A stretch of DNA of 64,000 nucleotides, from the NCBI GenBank assembly GCA_028724905.1, contig JAQYTG010000004.1, positions 62,001 to 126,000 of the forward strand, read 5' to 3'. The first letter of the stretch is position 1. Every line of letters begins with the position of its first letter. The notes under the pieces are model-generated. The model saw only the letters and a program-made list of their open reading frames with translations, was not told the DNA's origin and made no database searches. Positions 22,501 to 32,109 of the stretch are shown in pieces. This stretch comes from Actinomycetaceae bacterium. GTDB taxonomy: Bacteria; Actinomycetota; Actinomycetes; Actinomycetales; Actinomycetaceae. Made by a program: the position numbers and the translations under genes.

Positions 22501-23326
22501 TCAAACATCGCATGAGCGTTCGCGGCTGGTGGCTCTCCATGCCACTGCTAATGGCTTGGAAGTGGAAATATGGCGTGGGCAGGGCGTGCAGTTGCACGAG
22601 TATACGATGGCTCGGGAAGCCAACCGTGCCAGCTCTCTCTATCCGATTGGCGCACGGTGGCAGGTCGATCCAGATGAGCAAGCCGCCGCGAGTTTCGATC
22701 TTGCCCAAGAGAATCTCTCTGCGGCGCTCGCGAATGTGCCGGCAGCTGGGCAAGATGTGGCGAACGTGCTGGCAGAGCACGCAATCTCCGTGGTGCTCGT
22801 CGTCCCTCAACGTGAATTGACTGATTCGCAGGCTCGCTCTCAGCTCATTGCTGATCTGAACGCCGTGCCTGGGCTGGAATACGTGACGCAGAATGAAACC
22901 GGCACATTCTGGCGCGTCAATGCGTCTCGTGCTGCCAGTGCGACTCAGACTCCGGCGCGTGTGCAGGTGGTAGACAGTGAATCTGGGCTGTGGCAGGCAT
23001 TGGACTCAGACGTGTGGGATGCTCAGGCTTTCCTTGATGCAGCTGCTGGCGCGAGAACGCTGGTGCTCGCTGAGCGTGCCAATAATGGCTGGAAAGCAGC
23101 TCTGGATGGTGCGGCGTTAGCTCCTCTAGATGAGCGAGCTAAGGCTCGTGCTGGAGTACCTGTATGGGCTAACGCTTGGACGATTCCCGCAGGGGCTGGT
23201 GGAGAAATAGCGATCTGGCGCAGAGATTGGTTCTTGTGGGGAGCATTGAGTTTTGCTGCGCTGGCGTTGCTTGTGGGGATAGCCGCCTCGGTACCGCTTC
23301 GCCCACGCAAGGAGGATGTGGCATGA
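19559..23326 (+). CDS. family 2 glycosyltransferase with large membrane/C-terminal extension
   Basis: 'WLLHADSTPLPSALENLL...VGPKYV...GGFNPNLGPFGDGLEFSRRVHLAGYRVVVAPRALVEH'; multi-TM C-terminal half; GTG start assumed. Confidence 0.8.
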   Translation: MPARQGNIRVAHHDSVAAVVVAVGADASLLTATLAGLAAQSVVPDRILVAVPTAQAAEKAIENAALPAQFLARCVIIPVGSTRTFGDAVALARKRDNDEHRDLTSAQENQSAQTIAQGAEKTQWLWLLHADSTPLPSALENLLAAGEKSAKIGVVGPKYVAVRSAPSDPYYVREVGIRATRSARRVPETREVERDQGQFDTREDVLAVGSAGMLVRTNVWEQLGGFNPNLGPFGDGLEFSRRVHLAGYRVVVAPRALVEHHGHSLRPDSDLALSYGARRRAQIFNALLAAPRLLVVPLWLGYVLGGLPRALVRLMWRDFVRARGELSASVRTLGALGAVLNGRKAIALTGGQQSSLRALEASSRDIREAKKALRIAEEDEAAEVPDVDPLDLKAAREARVRTGKGALVAVLVAAAFAAILNVKNFAAGTLIGGALAPDKLTAAGLWQTAIHDWLDSADGVAGTIDLYWLAWLPALAVGAPWGLTLGALLTAWVYVAPVLAVLTAYLAVGRLTRIASMRVVLALLWVVSPSFLEALAQGRVAALSVHVLIPLALFAVVGAWREKFGYEETVHSRMKRRRAGRHSSQAHIHIGLSSLVFALLALAAPIFALLAALLALICALCARSGRLRWLWVPVPAIAVSIPAMVHLRLNWQAWLAFFMSTPGVPVSGIAAPRQILTGFTTRAFHVTAPSLDWLLFIPLMVVVAVAALMALYPRSGGATKLGWLLVAAGMALAVCSPFVPVGAAVEAGQFVPVAAWHGVGFSLAWLGIITAIARGSARMRPVAAPQTDLASSTDDSQTSSSAVNSLQMRNLHLGGAQTDDLQTSDSHTALGAHSASNEHLTADSPAHQDSDGWRSPEREVSQESEDPDESADSAQLTQESAEPIEEPREESAQLPEDLAEPIEESAAAEPADSAADVPDSTVTSGRKRAGARRAAYSALATLLCVSALVIGGWWAGSEAISASGELRGEPAALAPALAVTNQTSHERSRLVALHATANGLEVEIWRGQGVQLHEYTMAREANRASSLYPIGARWQVDPDEQAAASFDLAQENLSAALANVPAAGQDVANVLAEHAISVVLVVPQRELTDSQARSQLIADLNAVPGLEYVTQNETGTFWRVNASRAASATQTPARVQVVDSESGLWQALDSDVWDAQAFLDAAAGARTLVLAERANNGWKAALDGAALAPLDERAKARAGVPVWANAWTIPAGAGGEIAIWRRDWFLWGALSFAALALLVGIAASVPLRPRKEDVA

Positions 23327-25014
23327 GCACAGTGAAACGTGCGATTGGTGCGGTGGCAGCTGGCGTCCTCTCCCTCGCTTTAGCAGCTGGGGTGGGGGTA
23401 GGTGGAGTTCTCTTGCCCGCTCCGGAGCTTGCCCAGCCCGCAATGGCACTGGGAGCGGCGACAGTGAGCTCAAGCGAAGGTCGGGCAGCGATGGTGTGCC
23501 TCGGAGGGATTGAACGCTCGGTGGCAACCGGAGTCAATGTAGACAATGGTGATGAGAAAATCCGTTCCTTCGCTGGAGCGCTGCTCACGGGTGTAGACCC
23601 AGCCACGGCGCTGACGCGTTGGCAGACGTTTACCGCCACATCTAAGACCAGTTCTGATGCCAGAGCGGCAGGCAACTCTTCGGCCGGCAACTCTTCCGTC
23701 AGCGGCGCCACTGCAAACGACGCTGCAGGCAGCAGCTCCGCAAACGGACGCAACAACTCCGCAACGCTGGCACAGACCTCCGGCACCGCCGTCACGGCAG
23801 CCGTGATTGAGGGGGGATTCACGAGCAAGACGGGCTTGGGGATGCCGGCTCTCACAGGAGCTGTGTCGATTGATCGCGTGGCTGGGCAGGGAGCTTTCCT
23901 CATGGGAGGGAATGCGCACGTGGCGAGCGCTGGCGATCTGCGCGGGCTGGCGTACGTGCCGTGTGCGTGGCCAGCTAACTCGATGTGGCTCGTGGGTTCG
24001 GCTAGTACCGTGGGCACATCCAACCGGTTGGTGCTGTCCAATCCCACGCTCACGAGTGTGCAAGTGAAAATTCGGGCGTTTACGTCACTCGGAGAAGTGC
24101 CGTTGGGCACGAGTGCGCTGGTGGCTTTAGCTCCGCAGACGATTCGCGCCATCTCGCTTGATGGACTCGTCAGCGACGACGATCACATAGCGTTTTCCCT
24201 CTCTGCACAGGCCGGCCAGTTTGCTGCAGCTTTGCAAACCAATACCCTATCGGGGTTCACACCGGCTGGTATTGACGTGATTAGTGCCGGCCGCGAGGGA
24301 CGTTCCGTGGTGATTCCTGGCTTGGTACTCCCCGCAGGGCAAGTAAATCTCGGCGGTATTAGGTCGGCCACAGAGACCGGCACATCGGCTCTGGTTGATC
24401 CAGCCGTGAAAGCTGGAGTGCGCATCGTGAATCCGAATGCGCAACCGGCTGCCGCTTCCGTGGCATTAATCGGAGCAGATGGGAAAGCTCGCACTCTGCC
24501 TGGCGGGGAGAACACAAAAATCCTGCCTGGCGGGGTGTTGGATTTGAGCCTTGACGGCGTTCAGCCAGGTGCCTATGCACTGCGGGTGAGTGCCGATGTG
24601 CCGATAGCGGCTGGTGCTTTCACCCGCTACGATTCCGGCGCAGCAGGTAAAGATGTGGCCTGGTTGGCTAGTCAAGGGGCGGTGACTGATGCGGGTGCAG
24701 CCGTCGGCATCGGGGCAGCGCAGTTGGTGGTGCTTCCGGTACTCAACGCGGATCAAGCGCGAGAAACTGACGTCACTTGGACAGCTTTCGATGCCCGAGG
24801 CAAACAGCTGGCTCAGAAAAAGGTGACGGCAAAAGGGACGCTGGCAATCTCTTTGCCGTCCGGCACCGCTTACGTGAGTGTGAGTGCTTCGTCCCCGCTG
24901 TATGCAGCGGTGGCGGGGAGCGTCACTCTCGGCCAGGGCAAAGGTGTAGCCTGGGCTCCGCTGAGCCAGACTGGAGCGGGCAACTCCAGCACTCGGGTGC
25001 TTTTCGCCAACTGA
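23323..25014 (+). CDS. DUF5719-family secreted protein
   Basis: position in conserved whiB-GT2-DUF5719 order, N-terminal signal, ATGA overlap with the GT2 gene. Confidence 0.75.
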   Translation: MSTVKRAIGAVAAGVLSLALAAGVGVGGVLLPAPELAQPAMALGAATVSSSEGRAAMVCLGGIERSVATGVNVDNGDEKIRSFAGALLTGVDPATALTRWQTFTATSKTSSDARAAGNSSAGNSSVSGATANDAAGSSSANGRNNSATLAQTSGTAVTAAVIEGGFTSKTGLGMPALTGAVSIDRVAGQGAFLMGGNAHVASAGDLRGLAYVPCAWPANSMWLVGSASTVGTSNRLVLSNPTLTSVQVKIRAFTSLGEVPLGTSALVALAPQTIRAISLDGLVSDDDHIAFSLSAQAGQFAAALQTNTLSGFTPAGIDVISAGREGRSVVIPGLVLPAGQVNLGGIRSATETGTSALVDPAVKAGVRIVNPNAQPAAASVALIGADGKARTLPGGENTKILPGGVLDLSLDGVQPGAYALRVSADVPIAAGAFTRYDSGAAGKDVAWLASQGAVTDAGAAVGIGAAQLVVLPVLNADQARETDVTWTAFDARGKQLAQKKVTAKGTLAISLPSGTAYVSVSASSPLYAAVAGSVTLGQGKGVAWAPLSQTGAGNSSTRVLFAN

Positions 25015-25046
25015 ACAAGACGTGCCAACTGAACTAGACTGGATAT

Positions 25047-25598
25047 GTGCCGATGGAAGAGCTGAGAGGAATGGCGGGCAGCGAGCCGCATTCTGACGAT
25101 CCTCATTTCGCTCAAGAAAGCAGTGATAACGAGCGTTCTAGCGCTGCGCACGCAGATCGCATCGTAGATCGTATCCAGCTCCGCTTCCACAGAGTGCGCA
25201 GGGATCGGCATGGGCGTGGTATGCGCGGACCGGTACTCCCTGCACGGCTGCCGGCGTGGCGTACTCGTGCCCAGATGTTCGACGACGTGATCGCTTGGGA
25301 TTTAGGTACTTTTCGCCGGTATCTTGGCGAGAAAATGGATCGTTTTGACTTCGCCGTCATCGACGTCCCCCACTCGGATCCAGCTCCTTGGGAAGATGGA
25401 GTGCCGCTGGGCAGAGTAGTTCCTTTTGAGCGTCCATCGAAACTGGAGGCGCGCATTATCTTTTATCGGATGCCTATCCTTGAGCAGGCAGGTAGGCACC
25501 CATTTCCGAGGATGTTTATTCACGAAGTGGTCACGAATCATTTGGCCAGCGCGCTCGGAGAGTATCCAGAAGATATTGACTACATCCGCTCCCGTTAA
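25047..25598 (+). CDS. metallopeptidase-family protein (actinobacterial zincin_1-like)
   Basis: 'RDRHGRGMRGPVLPARLPAWRTRAQMFDDVIAWDLGTFRRYLG...FAVIDVP'; canonical HExxH not seen. Confidence 0.75.
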   Translation: MPMEELRGMAGSEPHSDDPHFAQESSDNERSSAAHADRIVDRIQLRFHRVRRDRHGRGMRGPVLPARLPAWRTRAQMFDDVIAWDLGTFRRYLGEKMDRFDFAVIDVPHSDPAPWEDGVPLGRVVPFERPSKLEARIIFYRMPILEQAGRHPFPRMFIHEVVTNHLASALGEYPEDIDYIRSR

Positions 25599-25631
25599 GT
25601 ACCGACGCCTTTTTAGTGCTACTTTTGCTTC

Positions 25632-26069
25632 ATGGGTGAAATCCGCAGCTGCTCTCGTGCCACGTGTACGAAGCCAGCTATTGCCACAATGACGTTTGAT
25701 TATCGAGGGGCGCTTGCAGTGCTCGGGCCGCTTGCGCCGGAGACGTTGCCAGGTACTCTGGATCTGTGCGAACAGCACGTCCAGAGCGTCACTGTGCCTG
25801 TTGGGTGGGAGCTGGTGCGGCTTCAGACGGATGTATCGCGAGAAGCGGCAGCTGAGGATTCCCAGCCGGATAGCAGCCGCCTCACGGCACTTGCCGACGC
25901 CTTACGGGAAGCGGAAAAAGCTGCTCAAAAACGCGGCAACGGTACCGGTACCAGGAACGCTCAAGGGGCTAGCAGCGCTAATATGCCGCCAAATCCGTGG
26001 ATATCACACGTGCCCCTCCCGCCTGTGCGTCCGCACCTGAGCGTGATCGACGGAGGTGCCGGTGATTAA
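25632..26069 (+). CDS. DUF3499-family protein
   Basis: 'RSCSRATCTKPAIATMTFDYRGALAVLGPLAPETLPGTLDLCEQH'. Confidence 0.85.
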   Translation: MGEIRSCSRATCTKPAIATMTFDYRGALAVLGPLAPETLPGTLDLCEQHVQSVTVPVGWELVRLQTDVSREAAAEDSQPDSSRLTALADALREAEKAAQKRGNGTGTRNAQGASSANMPPNPWISHVPLPPVRPHLSVIDGGAGD

Positions 26070-26336
26070 TGCTCACGTTTGTGATGGGGGAGCGCCTATG
26101 GTCGGGCAGGCATCGCTGGGCAGGTACCGTTGGAGAGGCATCGCTGGGCAGACTGCTGAGTAGACACCGCGCTTCAACTACATCTGAGGTGGTGAAGCTA
26201 CACCTGTGAGATGGCTTTTGACGTCACTCCTGGCGCTGTGTCTGATGCACATCTGAAGCACTCACAGCACACAGCAGTTTGTGGCCACGCATTCAGGAGC
26301 GCACTGTATTCAGGCAGTGCATTGCTACCCGTGCAG

Positions 26337-27215
26337 TTACTCGTCTATAGCGGCGTTACGCATCTGATAAGGCAAACGATTGACGGCAGTGAGGGTGCGT
26401 GCCTGGCGCTCGCGTGAAAGCTGCGAGCGAGAGAACTCTACGTGATTGCGGATTACCAAAAGTGCAGCTAGAAAATCTTCAGGCGCTGTTCCCCACGGAG
26501 GGGCAGGGCTCACGTACTGCTCTGCCGCCGCAGCTAGCACCCGCGCTTGCTCGGAGCGAGCCTGCGGGGTGAGCGTGGGGATTGCTTTGAAATGGCTGGT
26601 GATATTGAGTAAAAGCCCGCCTGGGACTTCGCGGGTGCGGGCGCTGCTCGCCCAGGCCTGCATGGAAGCTGGCATCGAGATGTCAAGCTCAAAGGAACGC
26701 CGCTTTGGCCAGCGTACAACGTACGTATCAGCGAGCATATCCCCGAAGCGCTGCCCTCGATCCGATATGACGACGGCGAGGAAAGCGGGTACTCCTTGGA
26801 ATACATACACCTCAAAAATACCGATTGTGGCACGAATAAAAGCGTGACGGAACGTGATCACGCCGCCGTCAGAGCGTACCACGCGCGTGCGCGTTATAAT
26901 TTTTCCCAGTGAAAATCCGCGAGTGATTCCGCATACGAGTGCCGGCACGAGCCACACCCACAGGGCAACGATCCCAATAAGAGCAGCTGTGGTGAGAGGT
27001 GCATTGAGCATTGTCTGGCTCGCATAGCGGGCGAAAAAAAAGACGTTCACTGCCATTCCAAGGATGAGGACGATCCAGTCGATCGCACCAGCTAACACCC
27101 GCGAAGCTGCTGTGGCAGCGGGGAGGTCAAGCGCCACACCTTCGCCGATGACTATTTCATCGCCAAGGTATCCGCGGGCTTTGAGCTGCTCGAACTGATC
27201 TAGATTTCGTGCCAC
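26337..27215 (-). CDS. RDD-family membrane protein
   Basis: 'LPAATAASRVLAGAIDWIVLI...GFSLGKIITRTRVVRSDGGVITFRHAFIRA'. Confidence 0.85.
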   Translation of the reverse strand: MARNLDQFEQLKARGYLGDEIVIGEGVALDLPAATAASRVLAGAIDWIVLILGMAVNVFFFARYASQTMLNAPLTTAALIGIVALWVWLVPALVCGITRGFSLGKIITRTRVVRSDGGVITFRHAFIRATIGIFEVYVFQGVPAFLAVVISDRGQRFGDMLADTYVVRWPKRRSFELDISMPASMQAWASSARTREVPGGLLLNITSHFKAIPTLTPQARSEQARVLAAAAEQYVSPAPPWGTAPEDFLAALLVIRNHVEFSRSQLSRERQARTLTAVNRLPYQMRNAAIDE

Positions 27216-27279
27216 GTACTAAGAGTATGCGATCAGCGGGGGATAGCGGTAGTGAGTTTTAGCTGGTGCAACAGATGCT

Positions 27280-27333
27280 CTGGGTGCCGCAACATTCGTG
27301 GGCGTGCTGGGTGCCGCAACATTCGTGGGCGTG
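27280..27333. repeat. perfect 2 x 27-bp tandem duplication
   Basis: ctgggtgccgcaacattcgtgggcgtg repeated without mismatch. Confidence 0.9.
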
Positions 27334-27370
27334 TCTGCGCGCACTGCCGTCAATGTGGCACAGTTGAGAT

Positions 27371-28363
27371 ATGGATTCATTAGCTTACGCGAAAGCCCAT
27401 AGCGACGAATGGATGCGCTTAGAACAACTCGCCAAAAAAAGCCGACTCAGCGGAGCCCAGAGCGATGAGTTGATCCAGCTCTATCAACGAGTGGCAGGAG
27501 AGTTGGCCGTGATTCGCACGAAAGCTCCCGATCCGGATGTGGTCTTGAGAATGTCGATGGCGCTCAGCAGGGCGCGCTCGCGGATCACGACAGAGCCAAT
27601 CTCGCCCTGGGCGGCTATTCTGCGCTTTTTCGCAGTGATCTTGCCGTTGTCGTTCTATCGAATTCGCCGTTGGATCTGGGTGGTGAGTGCTGCGTGCGTA
27701 GCTGTGGGAACCGCAGTATTCCTGGTGTATTCTCTGACCCCGAATCTGGTTGATACGCTTGGCTCTTATTCGGCGCAGCAGGCGTATGCTAAACAAGCGT
27801 TTGAGGCGTACTACACGGAGAATGCCCACGCTGATTTTTCGATGGTGGTGTGGAGCAACAACGCTTGGATTGCGCTGCAGTGCGTAGCTGGTGGATTCAC
27901 AGGAATATATCCGATCGTTGTCCTCGCGCAGAATATGGTGAGCGTTGGGCAGACAGGTGCCGTCATGGATCGTTTTGGTGATTTAGGAATTTTCTTCCAG
28001 CTTATCCTGCCTCATGGGCTGCTGGAGCTAACGGCGATCTTCATTGCGGGAGCTGCTGGGCTGCGAATTTTCTGGGCCTTGGTGCATCCAGGTGCTCTCC
28101 CGAGGGTGGCGAGCTTAGGACGAGAGGGTAGGCATACCGTGATGGTGGCTCTCGGCTTGGTGTTTGTACTCTTCATCTCGGGGCTGATCGAAGGGTTCGT
28201 CACGCCATCTGCACTGCCGTGGTGGCTCAAAATTATCATTGGTGCACTGGCTCTCGCAGGATTCTGGGCATGGGTGATGATTCTCGGAAAGCGAGCTGCT
28301 AGCCCCAGCAGCGGTGAGATGGATAGCGGCGAAGTGGGCTGGCATATTGAATATGCGCAGTGA
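27371..28363 (+). CDS. stage II sporulation protein M (SpoIIM)-like membrane protein
   Basis: 'AYAKAHSDEWMRLEQLAKKSRLSGAQSDELIQLYQRVAGELAVIRT...' plus TM region; next to RDD/DUF58/MoxR. Confidence 0.85.
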   Translation: MDSLAYAKAHSDEWMRLEQLAKKSRLSGAQSDELIQLYQRVAGELAVIRTKAPDPDVVLRMSMALSRARSRITTEPISPWAAILRFFAVILPLSFYRIRRWIWVVSAACVAVGTAVFLVYSLTPNLVDTLGSYSAQQAYAKQAFEAYYTENAHADFSMVVWSNNAWIALQCVAGGFTGIYPIVVLAQNMVSVGQTGAVMDRFGDLGIFFQLILPHGLLELTAIFIAGAAGLRIFWALVHPGALPRVASLGREGRHTVMVALGLVFVLFISGLIEGFVTPSALPWWLKIIIGALALAGFWAWVMILGKRAASPSSGEMDSGEVGWHIEYAQ

Positions 28364-28430
28364 AGCGTGACCGCGTGCAGGCAGTGGAAATAGTGACGCA
28401 AAAGTTGCGGCGACTGCTTCTGCGGCTGTT

Positions 28431-29747
28431 TCAGAGCTTCCCGTGAGCTTTGAGCTCAATATAAGCGTCGGCAATAGCCGGAGGAAGTTCGTCGGCTCCT
28501 GCCTGTATCACCGTAGCTCCAAGCTGCTGGAGATTGCGGATTACTGCCGCTACTTCCAGTTCGGAACGCGCATCCGCTGCTGTCTGGAACGCCTGGAAAG
28601 CGTCGTCACCAGCTTTCAGGGGATGGACTTTGAGGGAGTCGGGTAGAAGATCAGCTTTGGCCCGCTGCACGGAACCGATCAAAACGGTGTGTCGTGACGT
28701 CAGCTTGGGGAGAACGTCGAGCAGCCCATCAGAGATTGCAGACAAACCAACAGTGGTGAGTACGATCACCAGTGCGCGTTGACGGGTGAAACGATCAATA
28801 TCGCTCGCTGCCAGTTGCCAATCAGTAGCTTCCAGGCTTGGCTCTACGTCTGCAAATGCTTCTCCAAGACGATTGATCATGCCTGTCCCGCGGGAGTCAG
28901 TCAAGGCCGAGCGTACTTGAGAATCGAGAGTGAGCACGCGCACGCGGTCGCCAGCGCGTCCGGCGAGTGCCGCCATCAGCAGACTCGTCTCAATATAGGC
29001 ATCGAACGCCGGATTTTCCCCAATCCGCAATGCCCCGCCGCGCCCAGAATCAGCCACGATAATCACTCGGCGATCCCGCTCTGGCCGCCATGTGCGCACC
29101 ACTGTCGTACCTAAGCGGGCAGTGGAACGCCAGTCGATAGCGCGCACGTCGTCACCAGCTACGTATTCGCGCAGAGAGTCGAACTCAGTGCCTTGGCCGC
29201 GCGTGAGGAGCAGTGCCCGCCCCTCTAGCTCTCTGAGCCGACTGACGCGAGCAGGTAGATGCTTGCGCGAACTAAACGCCGGAAGTACCCGCACATCCCA
29301 CAGCGTAGCGCGAGAGCTCTGGCGGCCAGCAAGCCCTAACGGGCCGTGCAGACGCACAGTGATATGTTCAGATTTACGGGTGCCGCGCCGGCGCGGTGTG
29401 ATGGTGGAGGTGGTGCTCATCGTAGCTCCGGGAGCCAGATTGAAACTGTGCCGGTTAGGATTGACATCGGCAGAGGGCGGCCAGGCATCGCGCCACTGGC
29501 CGCACATCCGACGGGTGGAGGTATTGCTCAGCGTGAACGTCTGTTCAAGAGCTATATGTACGCGGGTCGAGGGAGCTGCCTCACGCTGAAAGCTGAGTTG
29601 CTTCGGGGAGGGAGCGAGTGCGGCATCCATCAGGCAGGCGAGCGCCAGCACACATTCAAAAAGCGCCACGGCAGCTAATGAACTTGTGAACAGAGCGACG
29701 AAAATGCCTACCAGAGAGACCACGGCAGCAGAAAAACGGATGTACAC
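28431..29747 (-). CDS. DUF58-domain protein
   Basis: 'EFDSLREYVAGDDVRAIDWRSTARLGTTVVRTWRPERDRRVIIVADSGRGG'. Confidence 0.9.
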   Translation of the reverse strand: MYIRFSAAVVSLVGIFVALFTSSLAAVALFECVLALACLMDAALAPSPKQLSFQREAAPSTRVHIALEQTFTLSNTSTRRMCGQWRDAWPPSADVNPNRHSFNLAPGATMSTTSTITPRRRGTRKSEHITVRLHGPLGLAGRQSSRATLWDVRVLPAFSSRKHLPARVSRLRELEGRALLLTRGQGTEFDSLREYVAGDDVRAIDWRSTARLGTTVVRTWRPERDRRVIIVADSGRGGALRIGENPAFDAYIETSLLMAALAGRAGDRVRVLTLDSQVRSALTDSRGTGMINRLGEAFADVEPSLEATDWQLAASDIDRFTRQRALVIVLTTVGLSAISDGLLDVLPKLTSRHTVLIGSVQRAKADLLPDSLKVHPLKAGDDAFQAFQTAADARSELEVAAVIRNLQQLGATVIQAGADELPPAIADAYIELKAHGKL

Positions 29748-29759
29748 AGCTGCTCACAA

Positions 29760-30929
29760 TCACCGCGGTGCCGGTACGGATGCGAGAATGGTCGAGAGTA
29801 CTTGCGCTGTGGTGAGGCCATCGAGCTCTGCTTCGGGCTGGAGTCGCATCCGGTGCCCGAGGGCAGCCAGTGCGAAGGCTTTCACGTCGTCAGGGATCAC
29901 GAAGTTGCGCCCGTTGAGCCAAGCCCAGGCTCGGCAGATAGCCAACAAAGCGGTGGTGCCGCGTGGAGATACCGCCACCTGCACGGCGGGGTTGGAACGG
30001 GTGGCGCGTACCAGCTCTACGATGTACCCCAAAATAGCTTCGTGCACGCTCACGTTTTTCACCTGTGCGCGCGCTGCCAGGATATCCTCAGCGCTGGCTA
30101 CAGCAGTGATTCCAGCCGAATCGAGGTTGCTCGGATCAAATGTTCCTGCGTGACGCCGCAGCATCTCCAGCTCAACCTCGCGCTCAGGTAGGGGCACCTG
30201 CACTTTCATCAAGAAACGATCTAACTGAGCCTCTGGCAACGAGTAGGTGCCTTCATATTCGATTGGATTTTGCGTGGCAACCACTAAGAATGGGTCGGGA
30301 AGAGCTTTCGCTTGGCCATCGACGGACACTTGATGCTCGGCCATCGCTTCGAGCAGCGCAGCTTGAGTCTTCGGAGGGGTGCGGTTGATTTCATCAGCCA
30401 GCAAGATATTCGTGAAAACGGGTCCAGGGCGGAACGTAAATTCTCCGGTCGAATTTGAATAGATCAGCGAGCCGGTGAGATCTCCAGGCATGAGATCAGG
30501 GGTGAACTGTACACGTTTGAAGTCGGTGGCGAGCGCCACTGCAAGGGCACGCACCAACAGGGTTTTTGCCGTTCCTGGCACTCCCTCAAGCAGGATATGG
30601 CCGCCGGTGAGCAGCCCAATCAGGGTGGCGCTCACGGCTTGATCCTGCCCGACGACGGCTTTAGCGATCTCTGTGCGTACCTGCCTAAACGTTCCTGCCA
30701 AGTCGGTAGGTTCGGGTGCGCCGGTGGGTTCGGATGTACCCGAGAGGTCGGGAGTGCCGGCGAGGGCGGGTGTGCTTGCACGTTCAGGTGTACTGGCTAG
30801 GTTCGGTGTACCGGCCAGGTTGGGTGTGCCGGAGGGGGTTGGTGTGCCGGCGAGTGCAGGTGTGCTTGGAAATTCGGGAGTACCCCCAAGTTCGGGCACA
30901 CCGTTAGTTTCTTGCTCAGGAACGGTCAT
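29760..30929 (-). CDS. MoxR-family AAA+ ATPase with hexapeptide-repeat N-terminus
   Basis: '[20 protein letters not shown]...[13 protein letters not shown]...[24 protein letters not shown]...[25 protein letters not shown]'. Confidence 0.95.
   Translation of the reverse strand: MTVPEQETNGVPELGGTPEFPSTPALAGTPTPSGTPNLAGTPNLASTPERASTPALAGTPDLSGTSEPTGAPEPTDLAGTFRQVRTEIAKAVVGQDQAVSATLIGLLTGGHILLEGVPGTAKTLLVRALAVALATDFKRVQFTPDLMPGDLTGSLIYSNSTGEFTFRPGPVFTNILLADEINRTPPKTQAALLEAMAEHQVSVDGQAKALPDPFLVVATQNPIEYEGTYSLPEAQLDRFLMKVQVPLPEREVELEMLRRHAGTFDPSNLDSAGITAVASAEDILAARAQVKNVSVHEAILGYIVELVRATRSNPAVQVAVSPRGTTALLAICRAWAWLNGRNFVIPDDVKAFALAALGHRMRLQPEAELDGLTTAQVLSTILASVPAPR
30714..30893 (-). repeat. ten degenerate 18-bp units encoding (xLxGTP) hexapeptides at the MoxR N-terminus
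   Basis: [60 protein letters not shown]. Confidence 0.85.
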
Positions 30930-32109
30930 GAGTGAACTCCTTCTCTAAATCGCCCACCGCTGAAGCAAGCTGGGCAAGATCTGTTTGAGTGTCGATAGGT
31001 TGAGTGTAAAGAGTGCGCATCACGGCCTCTGGATCGCCGTGGCAGGCGCTGGCAACAGCTAATGCAACCTCGGTGGGCGTGGCGTTAGCAGCCAGGCCGA
31101 GCCGCTGCGCATGGCGGGCAATGAAAGCAGAGCGCAACACTCGTGCAGCGTGTGCCAGATCGCGGTTTGTGCGATAGAGCCGAGCTCGGCCGGTATTAGC
31201 CTCTTCTGCAGGCACGGCCACGGGCAGCGGCTCGGCCACCAGTTTGCCAAATCGGCGTGCCGAGACCAGCATAAACCATGCTCCGCTGGCGACGGCTGCC
31301 ACAAATGCCAGGAAAAGCCATGCGGGCAGCTTGCCGGTGGCAGCCAGTGCACTGACGTCACCAGGTGTATATCCCTCTACCCACAGCAGTGTGGGATGCT
31401 GGCTGAGGGCTCGCATGGCCACGCCGGCGTTGTCGAATTCTCCTAAGTATTGATTGGTGAGCGCAGTAGCTGCCCCAAAGTAAAACACCTGAGGATAGCG
31501 TTCAGACTGAATCCACGCAGAGCCGTAAGTCGCATCGAAGCAATGCGACTGGTTCTGGGCACGAACCATTACTTGACTCACAGGGCCGAGAGTGGATCCA
31601 TCGGCGTCTGCTTCCACCAGTGTGGCCGGAGTACACGAGCGGGCACTCACCTGACTCTTTGCTGCAGGCTCGTCCTCACGAGCAAGAGCAGACGTCCAAG
31701 CATCCTCACCGAACCCCCAGGCGTCCCGACTCCACCAGGAAGACGTGCCCAGTAAAATTATTGTGGCTCCAGACTCTTTGAGTGCGTTTGCGTCTTCCTC
31801 CTCCAGTTCTATCTCCATCGGATCTATGAGTAGCACTGTGGTGGTGGCATTTGCCCGCTTCAGATCGGCAGCCGTTTGCGCGTGTACAACGTCTACTCCG
31901 GCATCGGTGAGTAGCTGTGCGAGAGCGCCGCCGCCATTGGGATCGAGAGAGGCGGGGGAGTAAGGGCGGTGATCGTTGCGGGTGCTCAGCATCATATTGG
32001 CAATTCCCGCAGCAATGGCGAGCACTGCGATGACGACGCCGAGAATAATTCCGGTGCGCAGGCGATGTGCGGGGGCGGCGCTGGCGTCCGTGGCGTGGGT
32101 GGTGCTCAT
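30916..32109 (-). CDS. DUF4350-domain membrane protein
   Basis: 'RPYSPASLDPNGGGALAQLLTDAGVDVVHAQTAADLKRANATTTVLLIDP'; genomic context. Confidence 0.85.
   Translation of the reverse strand: MSTTHATDASAAPAHRLRTGIILGVVIAVLAIAAGIANMMLSTRNDHRPYSPASLDPNGGGALAQLLTDAGVDVVHAQTAADLKRANATTTVLLIDPMEIELEEEDANALKESGATIILLGTSSWWSRDAWGFGEDAWTSALAREDEPAAKSQVSARSCTPATLVEADADGSTLGPVSQVMVRAQNQSHCFDATYGSAWIQSERYPQVFYFGAATALTNQYLGEFDNAGVAMRALSQHPTLLWVEGYTPGDVSALAATGKLPAWLFLAFVAAVASGAWFMLVSARRFGKLVAEPLPVAVPAEEANTGRARLYRTNRDLAHAARVLRSAFIARHAQRLGLAANATPTEVALAVASACHGDPEAVMRTLYTQPIDTQTDLAQLASAVGDLEKEFTHDRS

Noticed and set aside
29092-29589. 165-aa ORF antisense to the DUF58 gene
   Set aside because: Arg/Ser-rich antisense artefact opposite a clear DUF58 coding region
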